DNA of 64,000 nt. It comes from Acidimicrobiia bacterium (lineage in GTDB: Bacteria; Actinomycetota; Acidimicrobiia; IMCC26256; JAGNEX01). The notes under the pieces were generated by a model that worked only from the letters and a program-made list of their open reading frames with translations, was not told the origin of the DNA and ran no database searches. The DNA lies in the NCBI GenBank assembly GCA_020637365.1, contig JACJWE010000002.1, forward strand, positions 248,001-312,000. Direction: 5' to 3'. Each line of letters starts with the position of its first letter. Within the stretch, counting starts at the first letter, position 1. The translations under genes and the position numbers were made by a program. Positions 17,878 to 26,069 of the stretch are shown here, piece after piece.

Positions 17878-18213
17878 ATGCAATTGACTTTCCTGAAGCA
17901 CACAGACGACACCACCTGGATGTCTGACGCAGCCTGTCAGAGCCAGACCAACCTCTTTTTCCCACCAGCCGGTGAGCGACCCGAAGCTCGGGCCGTGCGC
18001 GAGTCCCGAGCTCGTGCGCTATGCCACACATGCACAGTGCTCGCCCCGTGCCGGGAATTTGCTCGCCACAACCGTGAATACGGTTTCTGGGGAGCCGAAA
18101 GCGAAGAAGAGCGAGCTGCAGCCGGATTCCGCGTTGATATGCCTGTCGGACGCGTCGCCCGCTACCCCCGCGGCAACGGCAAACCGGTTCGCCCCCGCAT
18201 CCGTATCGCCTAA
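17878..18213 (+). CDS. WhiB-family iron-sulfur transcriptional regulator
   Basis: WhiB-like proteins are found only in actinobacteria and their phages; they bind a [4Fe-4S] cluster and usually the primary sigma factor. The 111-residue product has the four cluster cysteines at 20, 49, 52 and 58 (C...CxxC...C), the turn motif YGFWGAESEEER, and a basic C-terminus (RYPRGNGKPVRPRIRIA) for DNA contact. The spacing is classic, but the subfamily is uncertain. It is transcribed alone from an AT-rich region, with a hairpin terminator 28 bases after its stop. Confidence 0.93.
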   Translation: MQLTFLKHTDDTTWMSDAACQSQTNLFFPPAGERPEARAVRESRARALCHTCTVLAPCREFARHNREYGFWGAESEEERAAAGFRVDMPVGRVARYPRGNGKPVRPRIRIA

Positions 18214-18241
18214 CGACGCACGTTAAGACCGTTATTGAGCG

Positions 18242-18270
18242 GAGAACCCCGGTACGTCGCCGGGGTTCTC
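18242..18270 (+). terminator. Terminator hairpin after whiB
   Basis: An 11-bp perfect inverted repeat, GAGAACCCCGG with its complement (18242-18252 and 18260-18270), 7-nt loop, 28 bases after the whiB stop. No T run follows. Confidence 0.7.
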
Positions 18271-18463
18271 TCGCGCACGGCGTCATCGGCTTGTAGAACC
18301 AGCCGGGTACTGTTCTCACCCACCACTCGACATGCCCGACAGACGACCCCACCACATGGGCCATGGATCGGACTCAACCGGGCGGAGCGACCGGCGCCTG
18401 GGTGCCGGACACGGCACAACATCAACGGTTGACATCTATCGTCAACGATCGAAGGAAACAAAC

Positions 18464-19531
18464 ATGACCGCATCGGCTTGGCAACGCAACCTCGATGGAC
18501 TCGACCTTGACCAAGCAGGTTCGGAGATCGGCGAGATGCTCGGCGCCGATGGTAGTGACCTGACGGCACGACTCATCGCCGGTGGCCGTTCAAACCTCAC
18601 CTACGGACTGACCGACGGCACCAACAAGTGGGTGCTCCGCCGACAGCCCCTCGGCCATGTACTCCCAACCGCGCACGACATGGCCAGAGAATTTCGGGTC
18701 ATCAACGCACTCGCACCGACCGAAGTGCCGGTACCGCACGCGATCACCCTCGTCGAGGACGCTTCGGTGATTGGGTCCCCCTTTTACCTCATGGATTTCG
18801 TCGACGGTCGGTCGTTGCGAACATTGGACGAGGTCAGCGACTGGTCCGAAGCCGACGGTCGCGCCTGTTCGAACGAACTGGTCGGCGTACTTGCATCGAT
18901 TCACGAAGTTGAGCCAGAAACCGTCGGCCTTGGTGACTTTGGCCGCCCCGAGGGTTATATGCAACGACAGGTCGGCCGGTGGGCCAAGCAGTGGGACCAG
19001 AACGCGACCGCGCCACTTCCTCAGGTGGACGACCTCATCAGCCGTCTTCAGAACTCTGTGCCCGCGCACAGCGATGCGACCATCGTCCACGGCGACTACC
19101 GCCTGGACAACACCATGATCCATCCCACCGATCCAGGCGAGGTCGTCGCGGTCGTCGACTGGGAAATGTCGACCCTCGGCGATCCCCTTGCCGACCTCGG
19201 CCTGCTGATCCTCTATTGGGGCGATGTCAGTGGCGCCATCGCCGCGGGTGCGGCGCCCGCCACCTCGGGTCCAGGCTTTCTCAGCGCCGACGAGGTCGCT
19301 GAGGCCTACTCACGACGGTCGGGCCGCGACCTGGACAACATCGACTTCTACACGACGTTTGCTCACTTCAAACTCGCCGTCATTCTCGAGGGCATCCACA
19401 AGCGATACCTCCAGGGCAAAACCGTCGGCGAAGGTTTCGCCCAAATCGGATCACTCGTACCGCTCCTCGTCGATTCAGCTCAACAGATCGCCGACTCATC
19501 ATCGTTGCCGGGTCTGCGCGCCAGGTCGTGA
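18464..19531 (+). CDS. Phosphotransferase (APH) family protein, ACAD10/11-type
   Basis: The 355-residue protein has the aminoglycoside-phosphotransferase-like kinase fold: a phosphate-binding N-lobe (LIAGGRSNLTYGLTD, WVLRRQPLGH), catalytic loop VHGDYRLDNTMIH and metal motif VVDWEMSTLGDPLADLG. These details fit the subgroup related to ACAD10/11 kinase domains, linked to fatty-acid or hydroxyacyl metabolism, not antibiotic resistance. ATG 18464 is preceded by AAGGA; the in-frame frame upstream to 18332 is not conserved. Its stop overlaps the next start (GTGA), coupling it to crcB, though a functional link is not evident. Confidence 0.85.
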   Translation: MTASAWQRNLDGLDLDQAGSEIGEMLGADGSDLTARLIAGGRSNLTYGLTDGTNKWVLRRQPLGHVLPTAHDMAREFRVINALAPTEVPVPHAITLVEDASVIGSPFYLMDFVDGRSLRTLDEVSDWSEADGRACSNELVGVLASIHEVEPETVGLGDFGRPEGYMQRQVGRWAKQWDQNATAPLPQVDDLISRLQNSVPAHSDATIVHGDYRLDNTMIHPTDPGEVVAVVDWEMSTLGDPLADLGLLILYWGDVSGAIAAGAAPATSGPGFLSADEVAEAYSRRSGRDLDNIDFYTTFAHFKLAVILEGIHKRYLQGKTVGEGFAQIGSLVPLLVDSAQQIADSSSLPGLRARS

Positions 19532-20010
19532 GACCGACGTGGCTCGACCCCCGGTCCGCATGGCTAGTCGCCAGCGGAGCAGCCCTAGGAGCCGCGGGAA
19601 GAGCCGCCGTCGCTGACCTGACCGGGCGACTCTCTTCTCCAACACCGTTTCAGGCCCAGCTAGCGGCGGTCATGATCGTCAATCTGCTCGGTGCCCTCGC
19701 ACTCGGTGGGATCGCTGCCGTGCGCAACGATGAACGCCGGCTTCGCTGGGGAGTCGGATTCTGCGGCGCGTTCACCACCATGTCGGGTCTCGCCAGTCTC
19801 GCTGACGACTCGCCGATACTGGCCGACATCGCACCGGGCCTCGGGGCCCTCATCACCATTGTCGCCGCCACCGTTGCCGGAGTGATCGCAGCGGCGCTCG
19901 GTCGACGCTGGGCGACACCCAAATTCGAAGGCACCGAGACCGAACCGACCGCTACCACGAACCGCCTAGATAGACCCCGACCCCTCAGACGACGGCGGAA
20001 GACACCGTGA
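19528..20010 (+). CDS. crcB: Fluoride channel subunit CrcB/FluC (first copy)
   Basis: CrcB (Fluc) channels export fluoride as dimers of small four-helix subunits. This 160-residue copy has four hydrophobic segments, the VNLLGALALGG helix with its pore Asn, and a modified FCGAFTTMSG loop where FTTFSTF is usual. A basic C-terminal tail (LRRRRKTP) is unusual. It starts at GTG 19528, overlapping the upstream stop by four bases, and overlaps the next crcB in the same way. Paired genes with opposite topology are common in Gram-positive bacteria. Confidence 0.86.
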   Translation: MRPTWLDPRSAWLVASGAALGAAGRAAVADLTGRLSSPTPFQAQLAAVMIVNLLGALALGGIAAVRNDERRLRWGVGFCGAFTTMSGLASLADDSPILADIAPGLGALITIVAATVAGVIAAALGRRWATPKFEGTETEPTATTNRLDRPRPLRRRRKTP

Positions 20011-20351
20011 GTACGGGCAGCGTCTGGTGGTACGCGCTGGTCGCCGTCGGTGGAGCCGCCGGTGCGCTGATCCGCTGGGTCGTCACCACCTGGAGCGTAC
20101 GCCGGGGCGACGGAGCATTCGCGGCAACCGTCGCCGTCAATGCGGCAGGTTCCTTTGGGCTCGGCGTCATGACCGCGCTCCACCTCAGCGTGGCACCCGC
20201 AGCCTTGTTGGCGACGGGGCTCTGCGGCGGACTATCCACCTTTTCGACGCTGGCTGTCGAGTTGGCCACCCGACCGGGACGCCTGCGGTCGACTCTGTTT
20301 GGAAGCGTGACGGCGCTTGCCGCCTTTGCTTTGGGCAGAACGTTGGGGTAG
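20007..20351 (+). CDS. crcB: Fluoride channel subunit CrcB/FluC (second copy)
   Basis: A 114-residue, four-helix subunit with the more canonical signatures: GGAAGALIRW at the N-terminus, VNAAGSFGLGVMT for the pore Asn helix and GLCGGLSTFSTLAVE for the Phe-box and central sodium-site region. It begins at GTG 20007 in a GTGA overlap with the first crcB. The two products probably form a heterodimer that exports fluoride. No fluoride riboswitch was recognised upstream of the operon. Confidence 0.9.
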   Translation: MSTGSVWWYALVAVGGAAGALIRWVVTTWSVRRGDGAFAATVAVNAAGSFGLGVMTALHLSVAPAALLATGLCGGLSTFSTLAVELATRPGRLRSTLFGSVTALAAFALGRTLG

Positions 20352-20393
20352 AAGCGTGACCCGCGACCCTATCGTCTCGACCAAGGTGCCCCT

Positions 20394-21329
20394 TTGGAAA
20401 CCATCCGCTGGAATGTAGAAGAACTTGGGCGTCGCCCCGTTTCACGCCTCCCGACGATTCTGGTCGCTGCCTTTCGCGGCTGGAACGACGCCGCCGAGTC
20501 CGCATCGCAGGCGGTCAAAACGTTGCGAGACTGGAGCGGGGCCAGAACCCTCGGGATCTTCGACCCAGAAAGATACTTCGACTTTCAGGCCGTGCGTCCC
20601 GAACTCAGCGTCCGCGACGGGGTCCTACGCACCACGTCGTACCCCTCGATCACGATCTATGGTGGAACCATCTCAGAACGAGAGATCATCCTGGTGGAAG
20701 GGCCTGAACCATCGCTTTCCTGGCCGTTGTTCTGCGATGAGATCGTCACCCTGGCAGACGTGTTTGACGCGTCGCTGGTCGTGACGATGGGAGCGCTCCT
20801 CGCCGAGGTTCCCCATTCACGCCCCGTGGCGATCACCGGAGGGTCCTCGCTCGATCTGCTCGGCACATTCCCGGCATTGTCGGGGACCTACACCGGACCC
20901 GCAGGTATCGTCTCGACGATTCTTGATACCTGCCAACAGCGCCAGCTCCCAGCGCTTTCGATCTGGGGCGCGGTACCGTCTTATGTGCATGAGGCACCGA
21001 ATCCAAAGGTGACCTTGGCGCTACTCGACAGCCTCCAAGAGGCCAGCGGGCTCACCCTCCCCGATCAGAGCGGCATCTACACCCAGTTGCGCCTCGCTGC
21101 AGCCAGTTGGGAAGAGCGAGTGTCCAACTCGGTCGCGGAACACGACCAGGCACAGCGCTACGTGCGCCAACTCGAAGAGGGCTATGACCAACGCCTCGAG
21201 GATGCATCCACGAGCGGACAGGCCATCGCCGAGGCCTTTGAAGACTTTCTCCAGAACCGGCCGGATCTGTTCGGTGAAACGGAACGTCCCGACCGAGGCA
21301 ACCCCTTCCTCGACGACGACCAGGATTGA
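20394..21329 (+). CDS. PAC2 family protein
   Basis: A 311-residue cytosolic protein of the proteasome-assembly-chaperone (PAC2) family, widespread in actinobacteria, where its role is unclear. Signatures are LVAAFRGWNDAAESASQAV near the N-terminus, LVEGPEPSLSWPLFCDEI, the VTMGALLAEVPHSRPV segment and GPAGIVSTILDTC. The C-terminal 60 residues are charged and helical. The start is TTG 20394, the only start close to the conserved region, with AAGG about seven bases before it. It follows the second crcB by 42 bases and may share that transcript. Confidence 0.87.
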   Translation: METIRWNVEELGRRPVSRLPTILVAAFRGWNDAAESASQAVKTLRDWSGARTLGIFDPERYFDFQAVRPELSVRDGVLRTTSYPSITIYGGTISEREIILVEGPEPSLSWPLFCDEIVTLADVFDASLVVTMGALLAEVPHSRPVAITGGSSLDLLGTFPALSGTYTGPAGIVSTILDTCQQRQLPALSIWGAVPSYVHEAPNPKVTLALLDSLQEASGLTLPDQSGIYTQLRLAAASWEERVSNSVAEHDQAQRYVRQLEEGYDQRLEDASTSGQAIAEAFEDFLQNRPDLFGETERPDRGNPFLDDDQD

Positions 21330-21424
21330 TCGGAGGGTGATCGGGGTGACCAAGTGAGGTCTAGAACTCCTCGCCGATCTTGCGTCTGTGCCACATTCTC
21401 CCTGCAAAGGCGTAGTGTTCGGAC

Positions 21425-22602
21425 ATGATCCCGGGACGTCTACCACAGGGCCCCATACCGGCCGACGCCGATTGTTGCGGACTGACCAGACCGCTGTCCC
21501 CCTCTGAGATCGAGTCGATCTTCGGCGCGATCGCTAGCGCTGCCAGGCCGCCGTCCGGCTTGACAGCGATGCAACGCAACGTGATCGACGCGATCTGTCT
21601 CGCTCTCAGCGGGCAGCATTTCGACGCTTCGACAGCGCCGCCGGTCACCCGCAGGCCCTCACCGGGGTGATCTCACCGGATGCCTTCCCCGATGTATTCC
21701 GCGAACGGATCGTCCGGTACATGGGCCTGGTCGCGCTGCTTCTCAACCCGGTTCCGTCCGAGGTCATCGATGCAATCCACAGGTACGCTTCGGCGCTCGG
21801 GATCGATGACGACTGTGGCGGAGTGCTGGAGCCAGCCAGCTCGGAACGTCAACACGCAGTTCTCACCGACTTTGCTCGCAACGGCTACGCCCGCCAATTC
21901 GTCGCCGATGGGCGCGACGGCGTGCTCCATACCAGCCCCGGCGAGGTCGGTACCGGCTGGGGTATTGCTGAGAACGACCCTGCACTGGCAGATCGCTGGA
22001 ACGCTCTGTCATCGGGGACACCGGGAACGTTGGGTCGCGATGTTTGGGATTTCTACGCCTCCAGGCGGTTCATCGTCCCCGGACTGCCCGGATCAGCGCC
22101 ACCTCTGCTCGCCCAGCACGACTGGGTTCACGTCCTCGCGGACTTCGGCACCCGGGTGGACTGCGAGATCGAAGTCTTCGCGCTGCTCGCCGAATCAGAC
22201 GACAACCCGGCGGGTTTTAGCCTGCTGGCGATGATCTTGGGGCTATTCGATACGGGCGCGATCGATCATGCTGCGGGCATCTTCGATGCTGATGCGGGCC
22301 ACCTCAACGATGAGCGGATGGCGATCCGCCTCGCCGATGCGCTGCGTCGAGGCATCTCGGCCAGGAAACCCGACGGAACCCGCGACGGTGGCCTGATGAG
22401 CGTCGACTGGTTCGAGTACGCCGACCTCCCCACGTCCGAAGTTCGACAACGGTGTCTGATTCCCTACAAATCAAACGCTGCGCTCTCAGCAGGGAGCCCT
22501 TCGACGTGGTCACTCACCGGCCTATCGGCCTATCAGATGGCGCATTGTGACCTCACCCCCTTCTCAGAGCACCGAAGCATCGGCACCCTCAGCGATCTCT
22601 AG
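21425..22602 (+). CDS. COQ4-like protein (apparent frameshift)
   Basis: COQ4 proteins carry a zinc-binding HDxxH...E motif and act in ubiquinone synthesis in eukaryotes and some bacteria. Here HDWVHVLADFGTRVDCEIEV reproduces that motif near the middle. The first 65 codons (from ATG 21425, ending near LALSG) are in one frame and the rest (RRFDSAAGHPQALTG, VISPDAFPDVFRERIV and onward) in the next. A missing base at about 21605-21630 would join them into one protein of about 392 residues. A gene caller would report a short orphan and a GTG 21667 gene. The actual role in an actinobacterium that probably uses menaquinone is unknown. Confidence 0.68.
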
Positions 22603-22617
22603 GTCACCCTCAGCACA

Positions 22618-23973
22618 TCAGTGAGATCGGATCAGGAAGTCCCACAACTGGGTCGAGAGCCAAAGCGATCTCGTGTCGACGCGCTCGTTATCGCCGTGGA
22701 ACATGGCGCCGAACTGCTCAAAGCTGATGGCGTCAGAGAACATGCCAAACCCGTATGCCACCGACCCGGAACGTCGAAAGAACCGTGCGTCGGTCGCACC
22801 GACCGTGAGGTAGGCGACATTGCGCGCGCCCGGAGCGAAAAGATCGGTGGCTTGCTGACATAAGTCCCAGAGCGCCGTATCGATCGGCGACACCGACGCC
22901 ACATCGTCCAGCGTCGTCGAGATCGTCACCGAGGACGCGAGATCACCAAGCGCGTCGATCACGACGCCGCGGACGTCTTCGGAGTTCTGACCTGGCAGGC
23001 TACGCACATCGAGCTCGATCTCGACCCGGTCTGGAATGACGTTGGTCTTGGTCCCCCCGTCCACCCGAGTCGGAGCGATCGTCAGATGGGTACACGCGTG
23101 GATCTGGCGCGCAAGCGCCACATCGTCCAAGGTCTCCACGAGCGCATCCAACGCGACCGGATCGGTCAGGGCGTCCCCCAAGGGGGCTGCCAGGTTGGCG
23201 TCCTCAACAAACCGTCGCCACGGTTCGGTCATGTTCACGCGGGGCGTAAATGCTGCGAGGCGCCGGATACATTCCGCTGCTTTCACCACGGCGTTGTCGG
23301 TACGAAGTGGCTGTGACCCGTGGCCTGGCACACCGTGAACCACCAACTTGAACCAGTGCACACCTTTTTCGCCAACGATGACCGGACGCAACGGCCCCGA
23401 ACCCAAGTCGAGTGGGAACCCACCGGCCTCGGTCAGAACATGATCGGCGCGCAGATCGTGTGGCGTCTGCGTCGTCAAGAACTCAGCGCCAAAACGCGAG
23501 CCACATTCTTCGTCCGCCGACGCGACAAAGGTGATGTCACCCTCGGGTGTCCAGCCGTCGAGTGAAGCCTGACGCATTGCAGCAGCCATCGATGCGGTCA
23601 GGTTGAGCATGTCGACAGCACCTCGACCCCAGATCACCCCATCGATCAGCTCACCGCCAAACGGGTCATGCAGCCAATTCGCATCATCAGCAGGCACGAC
23701 GTCGGTATGGCCGATCAACAGCAAACTGGGCGCCTCTGGATTGCGTCCTTCGAGCCGCGCCACCAACGACCCGCGCCCAGGCGCCGGTTCGTACACCTCC
23801 ACGGGAAGCCCACAGGAAGCAAAGAAGTCGGTCAAGGTCGCGACATTGCGGCTCTCATGACCCGACGTCTCCGACCCGTCGTTGACACATGCGTTGCGGA
23901 TCATCGCCGACAACAACTCGCCGACCTCGTTGGCGACGCGGTCCTCATCACGAACATCAAAACCGAGACTCAT
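22618..23973 (-). CDS. M20 family metallopeptidase/deacylase
   Basis: The 451-residue enzyme shows the M20 dizinc signatures: LLLIGHTDVVP (metal His, Asp), GRGAVDML (bridging Asp), ASADEECGS (catalytic and metal Glu) and a C-terminal HGDNERVD (metal His). A dimerisation domain lies between about residues 200 and 320 (GVPGHGSQP at its start). These enzymes cleave dipeptides or N-acyl amino acids; the substrate is not predictable. Its ATG overlaps the stop of the upstream MBL-fold gene (ATGA), so NUDIX, MBL and M20 genes form one operon. Confidence 0.92.
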   Translation of the reverse strand: MSLGFDVRDEDRVANEVGELLSAMIRNACVNDGSETSGHESRNVATLTDFFASCGLPVEVYEPAPGRGSLVARLEGRNPEAPSLLLIGHTDVVPADDANWLHDPFGGELIDGVIWGRGAVDMLNLTASMAAAMRQASLDGWTPEGDITFVASADEECGSRFGAEFLTTQTPHDLRADHVLTEAGGFPLDLGSGPLRPVIVGEKGVHWFKLVVHGVPGHGSQPLRTDNAVVKAAECIRRLAAFTPRVNMTEPWRRFVEDANLAAPLGDALTDPVALDALVETLDDVALARQIHACTHLTIAPTRVDGGTKTNVIPDRVEIELDVRSLPGQNSEDVRGVVIDALGDLASSVTISTTLDDVASVSPIDTALWDLCQQATDLFAPGARNVAYLTVGATDARFFRRSGSVAYGFGMFSDAISFEQFGAMFHGDNERVDTRSLWLSTQLWDFLIRSH

Positions 23974-25220
23974 GTCGATATCTCACGGTCCGCTGTCAAC
24001 CCACCCGTTGCTTCGCTGAGCGATGGCTCTTTGGGGGCGGCGTCGAGCCGATAGACCAGTTCGCCGCGTTCGGTCCACACTTCGGCCAAACCCTCGCAAC
24101 GCAGGTGTTCGAGATGAGCATAGGTTTCGCTCTGGGCCATCATCCCCCAGTGCCGCTGCGCGAACAGTTGCTGCGAAAACTGTTCGACGGTACCTGGACC
24201 GATCTCGGCACCGATTCCCAACATCTTGCTGATCCGTTCGTCGTGGTGATCGATGATGGCCTGGCACCGCTCTGCGAGTGAACCAAACACCAAGCCGTGG
24301 GCCGGGAGTGCCGTCGCATCCGGTCCGATATCGGCGACATGTCGCAGCGAATCGACATACGCCTGGAGTGGATTTTCGGTGGCCGCCATACCCGAGACGT
24401 GCGGGGTAATCGTCGGCAGAACATGGTCGCCGACCAACATGACCTCGCCAGCATCGTCATAGAGGCACACATGATCCAGCGTGTGACCGGGTGTGTGGAC
24501 GATCGTCCAAGGACGCCCAGCCAGCTCGATCGCTTCGCCGTCGTGGAGCGCGATGTCTGGGCTAGGAATGCGGAATCTCTTGGGGGCGATGAACGCGCCT
24601 GCACTCATCGCCAGATACCAGGCTTTCGGCGGACCGATGAACTCGTTGTTCCATGGGGACTCAAAACGCCAGTGTGCAACCCCGGCGCGGCGTTTGTTCC
24701 ACCACCTGTCGCCGTCGGAGGACCATCTCGTGGCCCGCTCCAGCGGTTCCCAGCTTCGCCACCGTGGGCTGACCGACGGCACATCCACAACACCGCCACC
24801 GGTGCGCAACCGCTCGGACACATCGACGGTGTCTCCGTCGATGTGAGCATCGCCGAGCGGACCGCTCACATCGGGAGGGATGCCAAAGTGAGGGTGAACA
24901 GCAATCCGGGCACCCGACTTTCGCTGGACGCGCAAGGCGAGCCCGAAATGATCGATATGGCCGTGTGTGACCAACACGGTGTGGACGTCACCGATCGAGA
25001 AACCCGCATCTGCGAGCCGCTTCTTGAGCGCCTGATAGCTCGCTGGGTTCGGCATACCCGGATCGACGATGGCAAGGCCGCGGCGATCGACAAAGCCATA
25101 ACAGTTGACGTGCTTGAGCCCGGGTAACGACACCGGAAGTTGCATCCGCAACACCCCCGCAGCGACCTCGTCGATGGTTTCGCTCGCGGGCAGAGCTTCC
25201 TGACGCATCGCCTTGGTCAC
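23970..25220 (-). CDS. MBL-fold metallohydrolase
   Basis: A 416-residue metallo-beta-lactamase-fold protein with the metal motif THGHIDHFG (HxHxDH), a second His in IVHTPGHTLDH, an Asp in VGDHVLPTI and LPAHG near the end. A C-terminal winged-helix-like region (QRHWGMMAQSETYAHLEHL) is typical of the RNase Z/LACTB2-like hydrolase group. GTG 25220 is the start, with GAGGAG six bases upstream; ATG 25208 is also possible. It overlaps its neighbours by four bases on both sides. Substrate unknown; thioester or nucleic acid roles are possible. Confidence 0.88.
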   Translation of the reverse strand: MTKAMRQEALPASETIDEVAAGVLRMQLPVSLPGLKHVNCYGFVDRRGLAIVDPGMPNPASYQALKKRLADAGFSIGDVHTVLVTHGHIDHFGLALRVQRKSGARIAVHPHFGIPPDVSGPLGDAHIDGDTVDVSERLRTGGGVVDVPSVSPRWRSWEPLERATRWSSDGDRWWNKRRAGVAHWRFESPWNNEFIGPPKAWYLAMSAGAFIAPKRFRIPSPDIALHDGEAIELAGRPWTIVHTPGHTLDHVCLYDDAGEVMLVGDHVLPTITPHVSGMAATENPLQAYVDSLRHVADIGPDATALPAHGLVFGSLAERCQAIIDHHDERISKMLGIGAEIGPGTVEQFSQQLFAQRHWGMMAQSETYAHLEHLRCEGLAEVWTERGELVYRLDAAPKEPSLSEATGGLTADREIST

Positions 25221-26020
25221 GATGTGCTCCTCTGAGGTCCAGGTGAGGGGGCATGTGTCGATACCGGCCCGATCTTTACCGTCGAAGTCGGGCCCGCAGG
25301 TTCGCGTTGTTCGATCGGGGCGCGCCATACCGGTTCTCTGGGCTCGTCAAAAGTCGCGACCGGGCCTCGGCCCTCGATCGCGTCAAAGGCCAGATCGACC
25401 CATCGTTCTTGTCCGGCGAGCGGCGACGGCAACGCGCCACGGGCAAAAAACCCAACGGCGGAAGTTTCGAGCGGGTGCGGGCGGAGGTCACCCCCGACCA
25501 TGTCGCAGTGGAACAGCAGTGAGTACAGGGCAATACCGCCAAAACCCAGCCGTAGTCCGTCGAGCACGCCGATGAGCGACCGCGGCTGGACGACGATGCC
25601 GGTCTCCTCATAGGCCTCTTTCATCGCGACCTCCGACGGCGAATACCCGATATCTGCCCAGCCGACCGGATACAGCCAAATCCCTGAATCCGCCCGTCGG
25701 GTCAGCAGAATCTCGCCCCGCTCGTTCCCGACGATCGCGGCGACCGCCACCTTCGGAGTGGGATAGCCAGCGACACCCCGTTCGATGCTCTGCGTCCACG
25801 CCAGATGCCGGTCGACCGGCTCGGCACCGCTTGCGGCGGCGGCGATATCGGCGGCGACTTTGAGAATCTCGTCGAAGCGTTCCTGTTCGTAGAGACTTTC
25901 GGTGAAGGCCAGGCCAGCACGTGCTACGCCAGCGAGCGCTTCCGACCAACGGTGCAGCGTGTGGACATCAGGCGCATTCTCGGGGCCACACATATCGGCT
26001 GGTCGGGGCGCTTCAGACAT
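25217..26020 (-). CDS. NUDIX hydrolase with Nudix_N domain
   Basis: The 267-residue protein has an N-terminal helical Nudix_N region (LHRWSEALAGVARAGLAF) and a NUDIX domain with box GWADIGYSPSEVAMKEAYEETG. The first Glu of the classical box is Tyr here, a known variation in this subgroup, while the metal-ligating EE pair is kept. These enzymes cleave nucleoside diphosphates linked to another moiety, such as ADP-ribose. A polar Pro-rich tail follows the domain. It is first in the NUDIX-MBL-M20 operon. Confidence 0.88.
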   Translation of the reverse strand: MSEAPRPADMCGPENAPDVHTLHRWSEALAGVARAGLAFTESLYEQERFDEILKVAADIAAAASGAEPVDRHLAWTQSIERGVAGYPTPKVAVAAIVGNERGEILLTRRADSGIWLYPVGWADIGYSPSEVAMKEAYEETGIVVQPRSLIGVLDGLRLGFGGIALYSLLFHCDMVGGDLRPHPLETSAVGFFARGALPSPLAGQERWVDLAFDAIEGRGPVATFDEPREPVWRAPIEQREPAGPTSTVKIGPVSTHAPSPGPQRSTS

Positions 26021-26069
26021 GCGGCCAGCCTACCGTCACCGGTACCGCAGACCCACAGGACCGCTGCCG

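Noticed and set aside
17801..18364. Minus-strand frame of 187 codons
   Set aside because: Antisense to whiB.
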